This document shows, one piece after another, positions 32,954 to 42,105 of a stretch of DNA of 46,079 nt. The stretch is from Bacteroidota bacterium. GTDB taxonomy: Bacteria; Bacteroidota; Bacteroidia; AKYH767-A; OLB10. The position numbers and the translations under genes are program-made. Location of the stretch: the NCBI GenBank assembly GCA_025352785.1, contig JANXSD010000061.1, positions 1 through 46,079 on the forward strand, read 5' to 3'. Below the pieces are notes generated by a model. The model saw only the letters and a list, made by a program, of their open reading frames with translations, was not told the origin of the DNA and did no database searches. Numbering within the stretch: position 1 is the stretch's first letter; the number at the start of each line of letters is the position of its first letter.

Positions 32954-35116
32954 ATGGAAAGCACAAAAGAAACATCCGGAAAAGCGGAAAATCTAGTAAA
33001 CGATCCCACTGAAAGCAGTACAAGTCACGTGGAAGCGCCTGTAAATTCACAGGTAGAGAAAAAGGCAGCTGTTGAAAATATTTCGACTAAGAACAACGAT
33101 GTTGAAGCAGAAGTCTCGTCATCAGAAAACCATGCTGAACATGTTGCTCAGGAGCTAACAGTTGTTGCACAACACGAAGAGAAAAAGCAATTTTCAGAAA
33201 TGGAAGCTGTTGAAAATAATTCGGCAGAGAACAACCTTGTTGAATCTGAAGTTACGCCACCAATGAATCATTCTGAACATATTGCCGACGAACGAATTGC
33301 TGTTGCGCATCCCGAAGAGGAAAAGCATCTTACAGAAATTGCGGCGCATCCTGAGGAAATTGAAGCCGAACCGCTCGAGGATTTTGGTACGCTAAGCAAG
33401 GAGCATTTACTTGATCGTATGACTACTTTAAGTGTAGAAGTTGATGTAAACCATGTAAAAAATCGTGTTGCAGCTGCTAAAGATGCCTTTCAACTTATTG
33501 TGAACCAGGAACGCGATGCTGCCCTGACGAAATTCACTGAGGAAGGCGGAATAAAAGAAGAATTTGATTATAAAGATGCATTAGAAGAACCATTCTTCGA
33601 TGCTTATAAAAGTTTCCAGAAACGACGTTCAGATTTTGTGTTAGGACAGGAGAAAATCCGTCAGCAGAATTTGAAGGCCAAGAATGATATACTTCAGAGT
33701 ATGAAGAATATTTTGCAGCAGGAAGAAGATATGTCCAAAGCATTTAATGAGTTTCATGATTTGCAAGCGAAGTGGAGGGCTATAGGTCCTGTGCCGCCTC
33801 AAAGTATGAATGATTTATGGATGACGTATAAATTATACTGTGATCGTTTCTATGAGTTCATAAAAATAAATCGTGAGTTGCAGGAGTTAGAGATGAAGAA
33901 AAATCTCGAAATGAAAATGCATCTAAGTGAGCGAGCGGAAGAATTATTGCTGGAGCCATCACTCAATAAGGCATTAAATGAAATTCAATCACTTCAACAT
34001 AAGTGGAGAGAAATTGGTGCCGTACCTCGTGAAAATCGCACAGAAATTTGGGTGCGTTTTAAGGCTGCTGTTGATAAAATCTACGAGAATAAACGTGGAT
34101 ATCTCGATTCCATGAAAACACAGTTTGAAGCGAATCTAGTAGCAAAAACTGAGTTGATTGAAAAAACAGAAACGCTATTAAAGGAAACTTTTGAAAAACA
34201 TTCGCAGTGGCAAGATGGCTTGAAAAATCTTCTTGAATTGCAGGCAGAGTGGAGAAAAATTGGACCAACAGGCAAAGAGCAAAATGATACCATTTGGCAG
34301 AAGTTTAAAGTCACTTGTGATCAGTTTTTTAAGAATAAGGATGCGTTTTACAAAAATAAGAAGCAGGAATATTCGAACAATCTTCAAGCAAAAACAGAAT
34401 TGTGTATTCAGGCTGAAGCCCTTAAGGAAAGTAGTGATTGGAAGTCGACGGGGAGTGAATTAATTCGATTACAACAAGAATGGAAAAAGATTGGTCCTTC
34501 AGGAGATAAAAATGAAAAGATATGGCAACGATTTAAAGTTGCTTGCGACGAATTTTTTCATCGTAAAACGGCTCATTTTGCAGATCAAGATCAGGCTCAA
34601 GCTGGTAATCTAATCAGAAAAAACGAATTGATTACTGCTGTTGAAGGGTACGTTGTTCCAGAAGATGCGAATGCTGCTTTGGATAAGTTGAAAGCGTTCC
34701 AACGTGAATATACGGAAATCGGGTTGGTTCCTCTTGCTAACAAAGAAGATATTCAATCGCGTTTCCGTAAGGCAATACAAGCACATTTCGAAGCGCTTAA
34801 ATCAAATCCGCAATACCGTCAATCATACCATTCGCGGCCCGAACATTCTGACCGTCAAGATAGAGCTCCTCGTCAGGATAGGGGCGAACGTTCGTCAGCG
34901 GGTTCTGGTGGCGGACATGATGATGAGCAACGTAACTTATTGCATCGAGTAAATAAACTGACAAGCGAGGTACAAACTCTTGAAAACAATCTTGGGTTCT
35001 TTGCCAAATCAAAAAATGCAAATGCTCTAAAGGAAGAATATGAGCAAAAGATTCAAGAGGCAAAGGAGGAAATGAATAAGTTAAAGGTCAAATTGAAGGA
35101 ATTGCGAAACGTATAA
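32954..35116 (+). CDS. DUF349-repeat protein with acidic N-terminus
   Basis: A 720-residue cytoplasmic protein. I start it at the ATG at 32954; the open frame continues upstream to a TTG but without a typical N-terminus. Residues ~40-131 are an acidic, low-complexity section of two tandem 46-residue units (33071-33208 and 33209-33346). The body holds five or so DUF349 repeats, each with a LQxxWRxIGPxP/xxxxxxxWxxFKxxxDxFFxxK pattern (for example QAEWRKIGPTGKEQNDTIWQ). A basic Arg/Asp-rich linker (DRQDRAPRQDRGERSS) and a C-terminal coiled coil (LTSEVQTLENNLGFFAKS to the end) follow. DUF349 proteins have no firmly assigned role in Bacteroidota; a ribosome or RNA-related role is only a guess. Confidence 0.88.
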   Translation: MESTKETSGKAENLVNDPTESSTSHVEAPVNSQVEKKAAVENISTKNNDVEAEVSSSENHAEHVAQELTVVAQHEEKKQFSEMEAVENNSAENNLVESEVTPPMNHSEHIADERIAVAHPEEEKHLTEIAAHPEEIEAEPLEDFGTLSKEHLLDRMTTLSVEVDVNHVKNRVAAAKDAFQLIVNQERDAALTKFTEEGGIKEEFDYKDALEEPFFDAYKSFQKRRSDFVLGQEKIRQQNLKAKNDILQSMKNILQQEEDMSKAFNEFHDLQAKWRAIGPVPPQSMNDLWMTYKLYCDRFYEFIKINRELQELEMKKNLEMKMHLSERAEELLLEPSLNKALNEIQSLQHKWREIGAVPRENRTEIWVRFKAAVDKIYENKRGYLDSMKTQFEANLVAKTELIEKTETLLKETFEKHSQWQDGLKNLLELQAEWRKIGPTGKEQNDTIWQKFKVTCDQFFKNKDAFYKNKKQEYSNNLQAKTELCIQAEALKESSDWKSTGSELIRLQQEWKKIGPSGDKNEKIWQRFKVACDEFFHRKTAHFADQDQAQAGNLIRKNELITAVEGYVVPEDANAALDKLKAFQREYTEIGLVPLANKEDIQSRFRKAIQAHFEALKSNPQYRQSYHSRPEHSDRQDRAPRQDRGERSSAGSGGGHDDEQRNLLHRVNKLTSEVQTLENNLGFFAKSKNANALKEEYEQKIQEAKEEMNKLKVKLKELRNV

Positions 35117-35148
35117 CCAGTGATGTAACTTTGTTGTAAAAATTATTG

Positions 35149-35177
35149 CCCTCTGCTAAATACAGAGGGTTTTTTTA
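35149..35177 (+). terminator. Rho-independent terminator of the DUF349 gene
   Basis: CCCTCTG (35149-35155) pairs with CAGAGGG (35163-35169) across a 7-nt loop, followed by seven T's. Confidence 0.92.
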
Positions 35178-35249
35178 TGAAAGAACCAGAGGAATTCGTA
35201 TTTTTATAGCTTCAAAACAATCCCTCATTTATTCGTAATTAATTCTACA

Positions 35250-37367
35250 ATGAAAAAATTATTGGCTATTGCCATGATCAGCATGTTAGCCCTTACACAC
35301 ACGGCGTATGCGCAAGAAAAATGCCTTTCTGAAATTATGTTTCAGAATGATGCCAAAAATAATCCGCAGTTACTTCAAAATCGTGAAGCATTAGATAAAT
35401 GGATTCGGAATTTTTCTGCCCAGAAACATGCGAGTGGAAATAAAAAAGCTACTCCTGGTCCGGCAACATATATTATTCCAACAGTAGTTCATGTTGTTCA
35501 TTATGGTGGAGTGGAGAATATCAGTAAAGCACAAATTGATGATCAAATACGAATACTGAATGAAGATTACCGAAGATTAAATGCGGATACTGTAAATACA
35601 CCTTCTGCATTTCAACCTTTAGGTGCTGATGCTCAAGTTGAATTTCGGTTAGCGCAAATTGATCCGAACGGAAATTGTACAAACGGTGTAACACGTCATT
35701 ATTCACCATTATCATTTGGCGCAAGAAATAATGTTAAGGTATTTGGTTATTGGCCTAATGATAAATATTTTAATGTATGGGTCGTAGGCAGTATTGCAAA
35801 CACAAATGGTTCTCCTGGTGACGTAATTGGCTTTGCTCAATTTCCTGGTGGTGGTTCAGATACAACAGATGGAGTTGTAGTTAAGAGTTCTTATTTTGGA
35901 AGTATCGGAACTGCTGCTTCCTCAAATGAAAATGGCAGAACTTTAACGCATGAAGCGGGTCATTGGTTAAGCCTACGACATATTTGGGGAGACGATGCTG
36001 GTGCATGTTCTGGTACTGATAATATACTTGATACTCCTAATCAAGCGGATTGGAATTTAAGTACTTGTCCAACCTTTCCTGAATTAGACGCATGCACTAC
36101 TACATCTCCAGGAATATTATTTTCAGATTACATGGATTATACAAATGGTAATTGCATGAATATTTTTACTACTGGACAGGCTGATGCAATGGAAGGAACA
36201 TTATTCTCATCTGTATCTCATAGAGATAATTTGTGGAGTCAGGCTAATTTAATTGCTACTGGAACAGATGGAACTCCAGCAGTTTTATGTTCTCCAAAAG
36301 CTGATTTTAATCCTCGTCCGAAATTTGTTTGCGCAGGAAGCACTCTTACATTTACGGATGTTTCATGGAATGGTCAATCTACCTCTCGTTTGTGGACATT
36401 TCAAGGAGGCATACCTGCTACAGATACTTCTGCAAATCCCGTTGTGACGTATCCTAATTCGGGAGTTTATGATGTGACATTAACCGAGACAAATAGCGCA
36501 GGAACGGATACAAAAACATTAACAGGATTGGTAACGGTTTCCTCGAGTACTGCACCTTCATTGATTCCTTTTTCTCAAGGATTTGAAACGGGAACTTTTC
36601 CCTATAATGATTGGTATCTGTTAAATTCAAATGGACTAGCTACATGGGCGATTACTTCTAATGCAGCAAAAACTGGAACAAAATCATTGTACATACATAA
36701 CTATGCGAACTATAATGATAAAGGTCCTGATGAATTTATTTTGCCAGCAATGAACCTATCAAATGTAATTGCAACCTCCATGACTTTTGATTTAGCATTT
36801 GCTTATAAAAGTTCTACAGGATCAAATGCTGATAAACTTGTTGTTTACTTCTCTACTGATTGTGGAAAATCATGGTCGGCACGTAAAACAATATCAGGAA
36901 CAACATTCCCTACAACTGTTTCAGCAGTTGCATTCGACTTCGCACCAGTTTCTAGTCAATGGAGAAATGAAATAGTAAGTCTTTCACCACTTACAATTTC
37001 TTCCCAACCAAATGTTCGTCTCCGCTTTGAATTTACTCATGATGTAGGAAATAATATTTATATCGATAATATAAATATTAATGGGACAATAACAGGTGTT
37101 GATGAATTAAATATTCAAAATGCAAATATTAATATTTATCCGAACCCTTCATCGTCTAATACATTTGTTGATTTTAGTACTATAAGATCAGGACATGTTA
37201 AGGTAGAAATTATGGATGCAAGAGGTAGATTAATTGATACGTATGAAAATGAAATGTCATCAGGGGATCATCAATATCAAATGAATGAAGGACTTGAGAA
37301 AGGAGTATATCTTGTTCGTCTTACATTTGGAGAGCATGCAGTAACTAAAAAAGTAGTTATTGAATAA
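35250..37367 (+). CDS. secreted M43-type zinc metalloprotease with PKD domain and T9SS tail (first copy)
   Basis: A 705-residue exported protease. The signal peptide (MKKLLAIAMISMLALTHTAY, cleaved after AQ) leads a propeptide-like region of about 50 residues. The catalytic domain carries HEAGHWLSLRH (residues 234-244), a metzincin zinc motif of the pappalysin/cytophagalysin type (M43), and the Met-turn segment SDYMDYTNGNCMNIFT. A PKD domain follows (CAGSTLTFTDVSWNG to TLTGLVTV), then a jelly-roll module starting FSQGFETGTFPYNDW, and a T9SS type A sorting domain from NINIYPNPSSSNTF to the end (TKKVVIE). It should act outside the cell on protein substrates. The paralogue at 37442 has the same order of domains. 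Confidence 0.93.
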   Translation: MKKLLAIAMISMLALTHTAYAQEKCLSEIMFQNDAKNNPQLLQNREALDKWIRNFSAQKHASGNKKATPGPATYIIPTVVHVVHYGGVENISKAQIDDQIRILNEDYRRLNADTVNTPSAFQPLGADAQVEFRLAQIDPNGNCTNGVTRHYSPLSFGARNNVKVFGYWPNDKYFNVWVVGSIANTNGSPGDVIGFAQFPGGGSDTTDGVVVKSSYFGSIGTAASSNENGRTLTHEAGHWLSLRHIWGDDAGACSGTDNILDTPNQADWNLSTCPTFPELDACTTTSPGILFSDYMDYTNGNCMNIFTTGQADAMEGTLFSSVSHRDNLWSQANLIATGTDGTPAVLCSPKADFNPRPKFVCAGSTLTFTDVSWNGQSTSRLWTFQGGIPATDTSANPVVTYPNSGVYDVTLTETNSAGTDTKTLTGLVTVSSSTAPSLIPFSQGFETGTFPYNDWYLLNSNGLATWAITSNAAKTGTKSLYIHNYANYNDKGPDEFILPAMNLSNVIATSMTFDLAFAYKSSTGSNADKLVVYFSTDCGKSWSARKTISGTTFPTTVSAVAFDFAPVSSQWRNEIVSLSPLTISSQPNVRLRFEFTHDVGNNIYIDNININGTITGVDELNIQNANINIYPNPSSSNTFVDFSTIRSGHVKVEIMDARGRLIDTYENEMSSGDHQYQMNEGLEKGVYLVRLTFGEHAVTKKVVIE

Positions 37368-37387
37368 TAGAATTTAATCAATCAAAT

Positions 37388-37430
37388 GAATGCCTCTGTA
37401 GTTTATCTATAGGGGCATTCCACTGATTTT
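37388..37430 (+). terminator. hairpin between the two metalloprotease genes
   Basis: GAATGCCTCT (37388-37397) pairs with AGGGGCATTC (37411-37420), one G-U pair, around a 13-nt loop. The T tract after it is weak, so termination may be partial. Confidence 0.6.
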
Positions 37431-37441
37431 ATCAAATCAAA

Positions 37442-39523
37442 ATGAAATATTTATTAATCCTTTCTCTTTGCATTTTCAGTCTATCGTTATCAGCTCAAAA
37501 TAATGATTGGCCGAAATTTTGTGGAACCGATAGTTTATGGAAAGAAGCTGTAAAGGTAGATCCAACGATTGCACAAAAGAGGAAACAACTTCAAGATTAT
37601 ACTAAGCTCTTTATAAATAGTCAACACAAAAACATTTTAACAGATACGGTACTTTATTCAATTCCTGTTGTGTTTCATGTGATTCATACTTATGGAAATG
37701 AAAACATAAGTAAAGATCAAATTGTAGATGCTGTGAATATTTTGAATTTAAGTTTTCAAAAATTAAATGATGATACAAACGATGTAATCCCTCTCTTTCA
37801 ACCCATCTTCGCAAATTGCCAAATTAGATTTCGTTTAGCAAATATAGATCCTCAAGGAAATTGTACTGATGGAATTACAAGAACGTTTTCTCCTCTAACA
37901 GCAATTGCTAGTGATAATGTAAAGGCACTTGTCGATTGGCCATCGGATCAATATTTAAATATTTGGGTTGTTAAAAATATTGCGAGTGGTGCTGCTGGAT
38001 ACGCATATTATCCAGGGATTAGTGCTTCAGCTGATGGTGTTGTAATTTTGCATGACTATGTTGGAAGTATTGGAACTTCTAATGGGTCAAATTATTCTTC
38101 TCGTTCACTTACACATGAAGTTGGTCATTGGTTAAATCTCCCTCATACATGGGGAGGAACTAATACTCCCGGACTCCCATCCAACTGCGGAATCGATGAT
38201 GGAATATCTGATACACCCAATACAATTGGTGTAAATAATTTTACCTGTAATACTGCACAAAATACTTGCGGACAAATTGATAATGTGCAAAATTATATGG
38301 ATTATGCAAGCTGTCATAAGATGTTTACTGAAGAACAAAAGTATACGATGCATGCTGCATTAAATTCTTCAATTGGTAATCGTGATGTTTTATGGGATGT
38401 ATCAACATTAACGGCAACTGGTACTGAAGATGGACACGTTAATAATCCATGTGCTCCAGTTGCGGATTTAACAAATAATAATTCGTATATCTGTGAAGGG
38501 GGATCAATCAATTTCAAAGATTTTTCCTGGAATGGTGATATAACTTCTAGAGTATGGAATTTTCCAGGAGGCATTCCAGCAACTGATACCGCAGCAAGTC
38601 CAACTATTGTATATCCTACATCAGGTACTTTTAACGTTACATTAACAGTAACAAATTCATTGGGAATATCATCTATCACTCGAACGGGTGCGGTAAATGT
38701 AACTCCTCCTATTGCGAATATCACGGTCCCTACAACCGAAAGTTTTGAATCACTTATCATACCTGGTAATGATTGGGTGATTCAAAATCCTGGGAATAAT
38801 AATACATGGGAAGTAACAAATCTTGCTGCGGTTACCGGGAGTAAATCAGCACGAATTCTTAACTATAATGGAAATGTTGCTGGTATTGATGAACTAATTA
38901 CGGCTCCTTATAATCTTACAAATATTACAGGAGTACAACTAACATTTAAGCTAGCATTTGCACCAAAAAGTTCAGTTGATAATTCATCGTTGATTATTTT
39001 CGCAAGTAATGATTGCGGAAATACTTGGATACAACGTTATACGAAATCTGGAACCACATTGCAAACAACAGCAAATCCAATATTCCCATCCTTTGTTCCG
39101 AATGCTACACAATGGAGAGCAGAAACGATATCATTAGCTAATGCAACTTTTGGAGGAAGACCATCCATAAGATTTAAATTTCAGTATAAAAATGATAATG
39201 GAAATAATATTTATATCGACGATATAAATATTAGTGGACTTGTTGGCGTTAATGAAATATTAGCAAGTAAATTTAACTTTATTGCTTGGCCAAATCCTGC
39301 AAATTCCGTTTTAAATATTAAATTAGATCGCCAAGAACCTATCAGTATTTCTTTAGAGTTATTCGATGCTTTAGGAAGAAAAATTTCTGCATCTGAACCA
39401 TCATCAATTTCTAAAGGAATATTCGAATATAGTTTTGTGAATAAAAATTATTCTGGAGTTTATACGTTAAAAGTAAAAGCAGGCGACAAAGTATTCCAAC
39501 AAAAAGTGATGTTCGTTGATTAA
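37442..39523 (+). CDS. secreted M43-type zinc metalloprotease with PKD domain and T9SS tail (second copy)
   Basis: A 693-residue paralogue of the preceding protease, in tandem. Signal peptide MKYLLILSLCIFSLSLSAQN. The zinc motif is HEVGHWLNLPH (residues 225-235), followed by cysteine-rich loops (NCGIDDGISDTPN, CNTAQNTCGQ) that the first copy has in different form, and the Met-turn NYMDYASCHKMFT. The PKD domain (ICEGGSINFKDFSWNGD), the jelly-roll module (TTESFESLIIPGNDW) and the T9SS domain (NFIAWPNPANSVLNIK to KVMFVD) keep the same order. The two copies are diverged (roughly half identical in the catalytic part by eye), so the duplication is old. Cysteine content and loop differences suggest altered specificity. 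Confidence 0.93.
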   Translation: MKYLLILSLCIFSLSLSAQNNDWPKFCGTDSLWKEAVKVDPTIAQKRKQLQDYTKLFINSQHKNILTDTVLYSIPVVFHVIHTYGNENISKDQIVDAVNILNLSFQKLNDDTNDVIPLFQPIFANCQIRFRLANIDPQGNCTDGITRTFSPLTAIASDNVKALVDWPSDQYLNIWVVKNIASGAAGYAYYPGISASADGVVILHDYVGSIGTSNGSNYSSRSLTHEVGHWLNLPHTWGGTNTPGLPSNCGIDDGISDTPNTIGVNNFTCNTAQNTCGQIDNVQNYMDYASCHKMFTEEQKYTMHAALNSSIGNRDVLWDVSTLTATGTEDGHVNNPCAPVADLTNNNSYICEGGSINFKDFSWNGDITSRVWNFPGGIPATDTAASPTIVYPTSGTFNVTLTVTNSLGISSITRTGAVNVTPPIANITVPTTESFESLIIPGNDWVIQNPGNNNTWEVTNLAAVTGSKSARILNYNGNVAGIDELITAPYNLTNITGVQLTFKLAFAPKSSVDNSSLIIFASNDCGNTWIQRYTKSGTTLQTTANPIFPSFVPNATQWRAETISLANATFGGRPSIRFKFQYKNDNGNNIYIDDINISGLVGVNEILASKFNFIAWPNPANSVLNIKLDRQEPISISLELFDALGRKISASEPSSISKGIFEYSFVNKNYSGVYTLKVKAGDKVFQQKVMFVD

Positions 39524-39555
39524 TAAATTAATATTCATTAAAAGTAAAATGTATC

Positions 39556-39981
39556 ATGGCAACTAAATTTTCATTTAAAGCGGATTATGTCGTTTATGCA
39601 AATCCCGATCAAGTATTTGAAGCATTAACAAATCCTGGAATTATTTCATCATGGGGTGGAGGTCTTTCGGTCGTTGAAGAAAAAATTGGTGGCGTATTTG
39701 AACTCTTTGATGGATGGGTAAAGGGACAAGTTACTGCCTATGTTCCGGGAAAGGAATTAGGCTTTACATGGCGGCCAGAGGAGTGGAATAAAAATACGAA
39801 ACCATCATTAGTAAATATTCAATTAAAGAAGCATGATGCCGGTACTGCAGTAATAATTACACATACCGATTTCCCCTCGCAAGAGGAGGCTGATAAACAT
39901 GGTAGCGGATGGATCGATTATGTGATGGATCCAATGAACGATTATTTTGTGATGCATAAAGAAGAAAAAACAAGTAAATAA
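39556..39981 (+). CDS. SRPBCC (AHSA1/START-like) domain protein
   Basis: A 141-residue single-domain protein of the START/Bet v1-like AHSA1 family. Typical parts are VVYANPDQVFEALTNPGIIS at the start, the WGGGLSVVEEKIGGVFELFD strand pair, GQVTAYVPGKELGFTWRPEE and a C-terminal helix (GWIDYVMDPMNDYFVMHKEE). Such proteins form a hydrophobic cavity, and their ligands are mostly unknown; some stimulate Hsp90. The gene starts 32 nt after the protease stop and is followed by a 13-bp-stem hairpin. It is cytoplasmic, with no signal peptide, and of normal length. Confidence 0.88.
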   Translation: MATKFSFKADYVVYANPDQVFEALTNPGIISSWGGGLSVVEEKIGGVFELFDGWVKGQVTAYVPGKELGFTWRPEEWNKNTKPSLVNIQLKKHDAGTAVIITHTDFPSQEEADKHGSGWIDYVMDPMNDYFVMHKEEKTSK

Positions 39982-39999
39982 AATTTGTTATTGCATCTA

Positions 40000-40035
40000 T
40001 TTATGACTGATCTAATTGTATTGATCAGTCATAAA
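40000..40035. terminator. hairpin between the SRPBCC gene and ispG
   Basis: TTTATGACTGATC (40000-40012) and GATCAGTCATAAA (40023-40035) form a perfect 13-bp stem with a 10-nt loop. T runs are short, so it may act as a modest terminator. Confidence 0.65.
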
Positions 40036-40096
40036 TAAATTATTCTGTTTTGATTTTCAACTATTAATTTTGAGCGTGTAACACCTGTTTTCCCCT

Positions 40097-40104
40097 TATC
40101 TTTG
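40097..40104 (+). promoter_or_regulatory. -7 box of ispG, start-proximal
   Basis: TATCTTTG, an exact TAnnTTTG match, ends 4 nt before the ATG at 40109, as in the glyS and cysteine desulfurase genes. A TTG at the standard distance is not seen. Confidence 0.5.
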
Positions 40105-40108
40105 CCTT

Positions 40109-42082
40109 ATGGAAACGATCACCCATCAAGGGCTTTATTGCAATAGCCTTACTCGATATAGTCGTCTGGTTACACGCGAAGTTTTTATTGGTGATGTTCC
40201 TATGGGTGCACAAAACCCGATTCGTATTCAAAGCATGACAACTACGGATACGATGGACACTAAAGCAACTGTTGAGCAATCAATAAGAATGATTGAAGCA
40301 GGATGTGAATATGTACGTATAACGGCACCAAGTATTAAGGAAGCACACAATCTTGAGAATATAAAAAAGGAATTGAGAGTTCGCGGTTACACTACACCGT
40401 TAATTGCTGATATTCATTTTACGCCGAATGCCGCTGAGGTTGCTGCAAGAATTGTAGAGAAGGTTCGTGTGAATCCTGGAAACTTTGCAGATAAAAAGAA
40501 ATTTGAATTTATCGAGTATACAAATGCTGATTATGATGCTGAACTTTCGCGTATTCGTGAACGATTTATTCCGCTTGTAAGAATTTGTAAAGAGTACGGA
40601 ACGGCAATGCGCATCGGCACGAATCATGGCTCGTTGAGCGATCGTATTATGAGTCGCTATGGTGATACCGCTTTTGGAATGGTTGAATCTGCACTTGAGT
40701 TTTTACGTATCTGTGAAGAAGAGAATTATCATAACATTGTCCTCAGTATGAAATCAAGCAATACACAAGTGATGGTAGAAGCCTATCGTCATTTGATTGT
40801 GAAGATGAATGCTGAACAAATGAATTACCCTTTACATCTTGGCGTAACAGAAGCTGGTGAAGGCGAAGATGGAAGAATAAAATCAGCAGTAGGAATAGGA
40901 ACTTTGCTTGAAGATGGTATTGGAGATACTGTTCGAGTTTCATTAACAGAAGATCCAGAGTTTGAAATTCCTGTCGCAAAAGCACTTGTTGATCGTTATC
41001 ATAATAGAATTGGTCATGCAACTATTATTGATTTACCTATTAATGAAAAAAAGAATGTTGGTGGATTACCTTATGATCCATTTGTTTATTCGCGAAGAGT
41101 AAGTAATGCTATAAAAAATATCGGCGGAGAAAATGTTCCTCGTGTGATTGCCGATTTTTCGAAGAATGAAAAAATTTCTTCAGCGAATTTATTTGCGGTA
41201 GGATATAATTATTCGGTACCTCTTGATAAATGGAATCTTAGCGATCAAGCATGTGATTATATTTATGTAGGGAAAAATAAAATTGATTTCGCAATTCCAG
41301 GAACTCTAAGTTTAATTGCTGACGCTGCTGCTTGGGAAAAAACTGACGAAGCAGAAAATATTTTTCCTTACTTTACGATTGAAGAATTTCTTTCAACAAA
41401 AAATAAATCATCACAACTTAATTTTATAGCAATTACACAAAATGATTTTTTTAAAAATCAAGATGCAATTTTAAATGCTATTGAGAACTCTTGTGTAATT
41501 GTTTTGGAAACTTCCAACATGCATGCAATGGCTGAACTTCGTCGTCTAGCAATTGAGCTCATGAATAAGGGAGTAACCAATCCGATAATAATCAAACGAT
41601 CTTATTCTTCACTATCATCTGACACATTGCAACTTCATTCAAGCACTGATTTCGGCGCCTTACTTTTAGATGGTTTTCCTGATGCTATTTGGATCGATGC
41701 AAATGGAATCGCATCCCCACAAATGATAAATAGCTTAGGATTCGGAATCTTACAAGCTGCTCGTACACGTATCTCAAAAACGGAATATATTTCTTGTCCT
41801 AGTTGTGGAAGAACATTATTTGATCTACAAGAAACGACAGCAAAAATTCGTTCTCGTACGGATCATCTCAAAGGAATTAAAATTGGAATTATGGGATGCA
41901 TTGTAAATGGCCCTGGTGAAATGGCCGATGCTGATTATGGATATGTTGGATCTGGACCGGGGAAAATTACGCTTTATAAAGGTAAAATAGTTGTGGAGCG
42001 TAGCATAAAAGCAGAGATGGCTGTAGATGCGTTAATAGATCTCATCAAAGAACATGGTGATTGGGTGGAGAAAGAAGTTTAA
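40109..42082 (+). CDS. ispG: (E)-4-hydroxy-3-methylbut-2-enyl-diphosphate synthase, long form
   Basis: IspG (GcpE) converts MEcPP to HMBPP in the MEP isoprenoid pathway with a [4Fe-4S] cluster. The 657-residue length is that of the long form found in Bacteroidota, Chlamydiae and plants, with an extra domain (about residues 290-540) inserted between the barrel and the cluster domain. The barrel begins with VFIGDVPMGAQNPIRIQSMT and includes IADIHFTPNAAEVAARIVEK and RIGTNHGSLSDRIMSRYGDT. The C-terminal cluster domain has the cysteines in ISCPSCGRTLFDLQ and IGIMGCIVNGPGEMADADYG. The MEP pathway therefore operates here. lipB follows 23 nt downstream. Confidence 0.97.
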   Translation: METITHQGLYCNSLTRYSRLVTREVFIGDVPMGAQNPIRIQSMTTTDTMDTKATVEQSIRMIEAGCEYVRITAPSIKEAHNLENIKKELRVRGYTTPLIADIHFTPNAAEVAARIVEKVRVNPGNFADKKKFEFIEYTNADYDAELSRIRERFIPLVRICKEYGTAMRIGTNHGSLSDRIMSRYGDTAFGMVESALEFLRICEEENYHNIVLSMKSSNTQVMVEAYRHLIVKMNAEQMNYPLHLGVTEAGEGEDGRIKSAVGIGTLLEDGIGDTVRVSLTEDPEFEIPVAKALVDRYHNRIGHATIIDLPINEKKNVGGLPYDPFVYSRRVSNAIKNIGGENVPRVIADFSKNEKISSANLFAVGYNYSVPLDKWNLSDQACDYIYVGKNKIDFAIPGTLSLIADAAAWEKTDEAENIFPYFTIEEFLSTKNKSSQLNFIAITQNDFFKNQDAILNAIENSCVIVLETSNMHAMAELRRLAIELMNKGVTNPIIIKRSYSSLSSDTLQLHSSTDFGALLLDGFPDAIWIDANGIASPQMINSLGFGILQAARTRISKTEYISCPSCGRTLFDLQETTAKIRSRTDHLKGIKIGIMGCIVNGPGEMADADYGYVGSGPGKITLYKGKIVVERSIKAEMAVDALIDLIKEHGDWVEKEV

Positions 42083-42105
42083 TAAAAAAAACATTTAATA
42101 TTTTG

